Source: Sulfopaludibacter sp035606355 (GTDB taxonomy: Bacteria; Acidobacteriota; Terriglobia; Bryobacterales; Bryobacteraceae). From it: a stretch of 64,000 nt of DNA. A program made the translations under genes and the position numbers. The stretch covers positions 1 to 64,000 of the forward strand of contig DATNFO010000031.1 in assembly GCA_035606355.1 (NCBI GenBank), given 5' to 3'. A model generated the notes under the pieces. That model saw only the letters and a list, made by a program, of their open reading frames with translations. It was not told the origin of the DNA and made no database searches. This document shows positions 61,203 to 64,000 of this stretch, in pieces; positions within the stretch are counted from its first letter, which is position 1, and each line of letters begins with the position of its first letter.

Positions 61203-62231
61203 ATGAATATGAAGATCTCGAATTGTCTGACTCTGGCCGCGGTTGCCGGATTCAGCGTCGCCGGCGCCGTGAGCGCGCAGGCGATCAACGCCGCCGGCGC
61301 GACGTTTCCGTACCCGATTTACTCCCGCTGGTTCGATTCATACAAGAAGCTGCATTCCGGCGTGGAAATCAACTATCAATCCATCGGCTCAGGGGCAGGC
61401 ATCACGCAATTGAAGGAAGGGACCGTGGATTTCGGCGCGTCCGACCGGCCCATGACCGATGAAGAAATCGCGTCGTGCAAAGTGAAGCCGCTGCACTTCC
61501 CGACGGTGCTCGGCGCAGTGGTGGTCACTTACAATCTGCCGGGTTTGAAGCAGGATCTGAAGCTCACGCCGGAAGTGATCGCGCGGATTTTCATGCTGAA
61601 GATCACCAAGTGGAACGATCCGCAGATCGCCAGGCTGAATCCCGGCGTGAAGCTTCCGAACGATGACATTGTTGTGGTGCACCGCGCGGAAGGCAGCGGC
61701 ACCACGTTCATTTTCACCGACTTCCTCACGAAGACGAGCCCCGAATGGCAGAAAGCGGTGGGCGCGAACCAATCGCCCAAGTGGCCGGGCGGCCTCGGCC
61801 AAAAAGGAAATGAAGCCGTCGCGGGAACTGTGAAGCAGACTCCGGGCGCGGTTGGGTACGTGGAACTGGCGTATGTGCTGCAGAACAGGATGCAGTCCGC
61901 CGTGGTGGAAAATGCGGAGCATCAGTTCGTAAAGGCCAGCCTTGAAAGCGTCACGGCGGCGGCCGCGGGTGCAGCGAAATCGATGCCCGCGGACTTCCGC
62001 GTTTCGATTACCAACGCTCCGGGCAAAACTTCTTACCCGATCTCCAGTTTTACGTGGCTGTTGATACCGAGCAAGATTCCCGATGCAAAGAAGAAGGCCG
62101 CGATCACGGGGTTTCTGAAGTGGATGCTGAATGAGGGCCAGGCCGTCGCGCCTCAGGCTCCGCTGTATTATGCGCCGCTTCCGAAATCGGTGGTGGCTCT
62201 CGAAACGAAGCAGATCTTGCAGATTCAGTAA
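61203..62231 (+). CDS. pstS: Phosphate ABC transporter, substrate-binding protein
   Basis: The 342-aa periplasmic binding protein has a signal peptide (AAVAGFSVAGAVSAQA). The PstS signature INAAGATFPYPIYSRWFDSY is followed by IGSGAGITQLKEGTVDFGAS with phosphate contacts and DIVVVHRAEGSGTTFIFTDF (Arg/Ser/Gly site). AAGGAAAG-like sequence precedes the ATG. It captures phosphate for PstCAB. pstC follows after 4 bp. Confidence 0.97.
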   Translation: MNMKISNCLTLAAVAGFSVAGAVSAQAINAAGATFPYPIYSRWFDSYKKLHSGVEINYQSIGSGAGITQLKEGTVDFGASDRPMTDEEIASCKVKPLHFPTVLGAVVVTYNLPGLKQDLKLTPEVIARIFMLKITKWNDPQIARLNPGVKLPNDDIVVVHRAEGSGTTFIFTDFLTKTSPEWQKAVGANQSPKWPGGLGQKGNEAVAGTVKQTPGAVGYVELAYVLQNRMQSAVVENAEHQFVKASLESVTAAAAGAAKSMPADFRVSITNAPGKTSYPISSFTWLLIPSKIPDAKKKAAITGFLKWMLNEGQAVAPQAPLYYAPLPKSVVALETKQILQIQ

Positions 62232-62235
62232 CTAT

Positions 62236-63210
62236 ATGTCTACGGCTGCGATTGTCGCAGGCAGATCCGGGAGGCGGAAGAGTCTTTGGACAACCTTGCG
62301 CGGGGGGGATGAGGTGGCTCATCTCATCACTCTCGCGTTCGCTGCGAGCGTCTTCCTGGTTACCATCTTTCTGGTTTGGGAACTGTGGCTGCACTCGGGG
62401 CCATCGCGCCACAAGTTCGGGTTTTCGTTTTTGACGGGCACGGATTGGGACCCCGTGCAGGGTATCTTCGGCGCACTCCCTTATATCTACGGCACCGTGG
62501 TGACGAGCGTGGTGGCGATGATGATCGCGATACCTCTGGGTGTGGGTGCGGCCGTTTTTCTCGCCGAGCTTGCTCCGCCGCGGCTTTCGAATGGGTGCAC
62601 CTTTCTGGTGGAGTTGCTCGCGGCCGTGCCGAGCGTGATCTACGGACTACTCGCGATGTACAGCCTGGTGCCGCTCTTGCGCTCCTACGGCGAGCCGTTT
62701 TTGAAAGCGACGCTGGGGTTTCTTCCGTTCTTTCAGGGACCCGCGTTCGGCGTGGGCTATCTGGCCGCCGGCCTGATTCTCGCGATCATGACGCTGCCTT
62801 ATATCATTTCCATCTCGCGCGAATCCCTGCTGGAGGTGCCGCGGGACCAGCGCGAAGCCGCTCTCGCGCTGGGCGCGACGAAGTGGGAAGCCACTTCGCA
62901 GGTGGTAGTTCCGTTCGCGCGGCTGGGCATCTTCGGCTCCATCTTCCTGGCGCTGGCACGCGCGCTCGGCGAGACCATGGCGGTGACGATGGTGATCGGA
63001 AACGATCCCGGCATTCATGCATCGCTGCTCGCGCCGGGACATACGATCGCGGCCGTGATCGCCAACGAATTCGCGGAGGCGAGCGGCGCTTTATATCAAT
63101 CGTCGCTGGTCGAAATGGGACTCGTGCTGTTTCTCATCACGATCATTATTAACGCGCTCGCGCGGCTGCTGGTGATCGCCACCAGCCGCAAAGGGACGGC
63201 CCACGCATGA
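62236..63210 (+). CDS. pstC: Phosphate ABC transporter, permease PstC
   Basis: The product is 324 aa from ATG 62236; the frame is open earlier inside pstS. TM1 (LITLAFAASVFLVTIFLVWE), then the permease domain with WDPVQGIFGALPYIYGTVVT and AVPSVIYGLLAMY, and the ATPase-contact EAA loop EVPRDQREAALALGATKWEA. Six helices are predicted. pstA starts within the stop codon (ATGA). Confidence 0.96.
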   Translation: MSTAAIVAGRSGRRKSLWTTLRGGDEVAHLITLAFAASVFLVTIFLVWELWLHSGPSRHKFGFSFLTGTDWDPVQGIFGALPYIYGTVVTSVVAMMIAIPLGVGAAVFLAELAPPRLSNGCTFLVELLAAVPSVIYGLLAMYSLVPLLRSYGEPFLKATLGFLPFFQGPAFGVGYLAAGLILAIMTLPYIISISRESLLEVPRDQREAALALGATKWEATSQVVVPFARLGIFGSIFLALARALGETMAVTMVIGNDPGIHASLLAPGHTIAAVIANEFAEASGALYQSSLVEMGLVLFLITIIINALARLLVIATSRKGTAHA

Positions 63211-64000
63211 ACCGGCTGAGATACCGCAAGTTCGTGAATGGTGTGATGCTTGGGCTCACCGGCGTCTTCACCATGATTACCGCCTCTGTTCTGTTCCTGA
63301 TTCTCGGGTACCTGGTCTACAACGGCAGCAAATCCATCGACTGGAACTTCTTTACGAAATTGCCGGTACCGGTCGGCGAGACCGGCGGAGGGATGGCCAA
63401 TGCGATTGCGGGCAGCGCCACCATGGTAGGGCTCGCCGCGCTGATTGGGCTGCCGATCGGATTCTTCGGCGGAATTTATCTGGCCGAGTTCGGCGGTAAG
63501 AGTGTCACGTTTGCCATCCGCTATACCGCGGACCTGCTCAATGGTGTGCCTTCGATCGTCATCGGCATCTTTGCGTGGACGGTAGTGGTGGTGCCGATGC
63601 ATCGCTTCTCGGCGCTCGCCGGCGGGTTCGCTCTCAGCCTGATGCTGATCCCGATTGCGCTGCGCACTACCGAGCAGTTTCTGCTCAACGTGCCGCGGCC
63701 GTTGCGGGAAGCCGCTCTGGCGTTGGGCGCTCCCAAGTGGAAAGTGATTGCGAATGTCGTGGTGCCCGCCGCCTCGAAAGGCATCATGACCGGCATGATT
63801 CTCGGAATCGCGCGCATCGCGGGCGAGACCGCGCCGCTCCTGTTTACAGCGCTCGGCAATCAATTCTGGGCGCGAGGTTTGGATGAGCCCACGGCCTCGC
63901 TTCCGGTTGTCATCTTTACCCACGCCGTCGCTCCGTACGAAGAATGGCAACGGCAGGCGTGGGCCGCCGGGCTCGTGTTGCTGGGTCTGGTGCTGGCCAC
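63207..64000 (+). CDS. pstA: Phosphate ABC transporter, permease PstA (cut by window end)
   Basis: From ATG 63207 about 264 codons are present and the frame is still open at the right edge. The start TM is GVFTMITASVLFLILGYLVY; GGMANAIAGSATMVG, FFGGIYLAEFGG, LNGVPSIVIGIFAW and the EAA loop NVPRPLREAALALGAPKWKV follow, matching PstA. It overlaps pstC by 4 bp. pstB and phoU presumably follow beyond the window. Confidence 0.96.
   Translation, partial: MNRLRYRKFVNGVMLGLTGVFTMITASVLFLILGYLVYNGSKSIDWNFFTKLPVPVGETGGGMANAIAGSATMVGLAALIGLPIGFFGGIYLAEFGGKSVTFAIRYTADLLNGVPSIVIGIFAWTVVVVPMHRFSALAGGFALSLMLIPIALRTTEQFLLNVPRPLREAALALGAPKWKVIANVVVPAASKGIMTGMILGIARIAGETAPLLFTALGNQFWARGLDEPTASLPVVIFTHAVAPYEEWQRQAWAAGLVLLGLVLA

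Overview
The window is GC-rich chromosomal DNA, most likely from a soil Acidobacteriota (Bryobacterales/Solibacter-like). The assignment is by gene style rather than by any marker gene. Indicators are a PadR regulator paired with an orphan FtsX/MacB-type permease that has an N-terminal prefix (the ADOP arrangement typical of Acidobacteria), two membrane-anchored Ser/Thr kinases with propeller or TPR sensor domains, a PEP-CTERM protein, a carboxypeptidase-regulatory-like secreted protein, many Tat-exported enzymes, and a dispersed CTCTGCGTCTC-type intergenic repeat.

Region by region. Positions 1-610: the C-terminal tail of a tyrosine recombinase next to the 3' end of tRNA-Arg(CCG), which looks like the edge of an integrated element lying to the left, followed by tRNA-Ser(GCT). 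Positions 899-10217 (minus): a compact nine-gene operon, rex, transcarboxylase 5S, 12S, a small subunit, biotin carrier (1.3S), methylmalonyl-CoA epimerase, small and large methylmalonyl-CoA mutase, and meaB. It encodes the core of a Wood-Werkman (propionate) cycle and is headed by the NADH/NAD+-sensing repressor Rex. Positions 10446-15073 (minus): a glycosidase, an exported protein, an MIO-type aromatic amino acid lyase and a small PCP_red-like protein. Positions 15428-17382: split LigD-like DNA ligase and polymerase.

Positions 17461-30218: a lytic transglycosylase, a DUF1440 membrane protein, a decarboxylase-type amidohydrolase with an MFS transporter, a Tat-exported SDR, a secreted alpha/beta hydrolase and a decayed second hydrolase, a periplasmic asparaginase lacking an obvious start codon, a PEP-CTERM protein, a propeller kinase and a degraded toxin-antitoxin pair. 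Positions 30451-37547: a TPR kinase and housekeeping or repair genes (xth, arfB, GNAT, VOC). Positions 37563-44245: a decayed accessory island with a dead serine recombinase, an IS66 element carrying a DruA-like (DUF4338) gene between tnpB and tnpC, a truncated gene, an internally deleted tyrosine recombinase, hicB with frameshifted hicA, and an unusual coiled-coil/glycine-zipper gene pair.

Positions 44651-64000: PadR-ADOP, a small gene preceded by two identical 24-bp palindromes, a rhamnonate-dehydratase-like enolase-superfamily enzyme, YdcF, a SpoU methyltransferase with rarA, an orphan LysW-like acidic zinc protein, DinB, pyruvate dehydrogenase E1 (aceE), a CDF transporter, a zinc alcohol dehydrogenase, and a porin followed by pstS-pstC-pstA. 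Pho-box-like repeats with 11-bp periodicity precede both the porin and pstS.

All calls rest on reading translations and motifs by eye. No database search or structure prediction was run.
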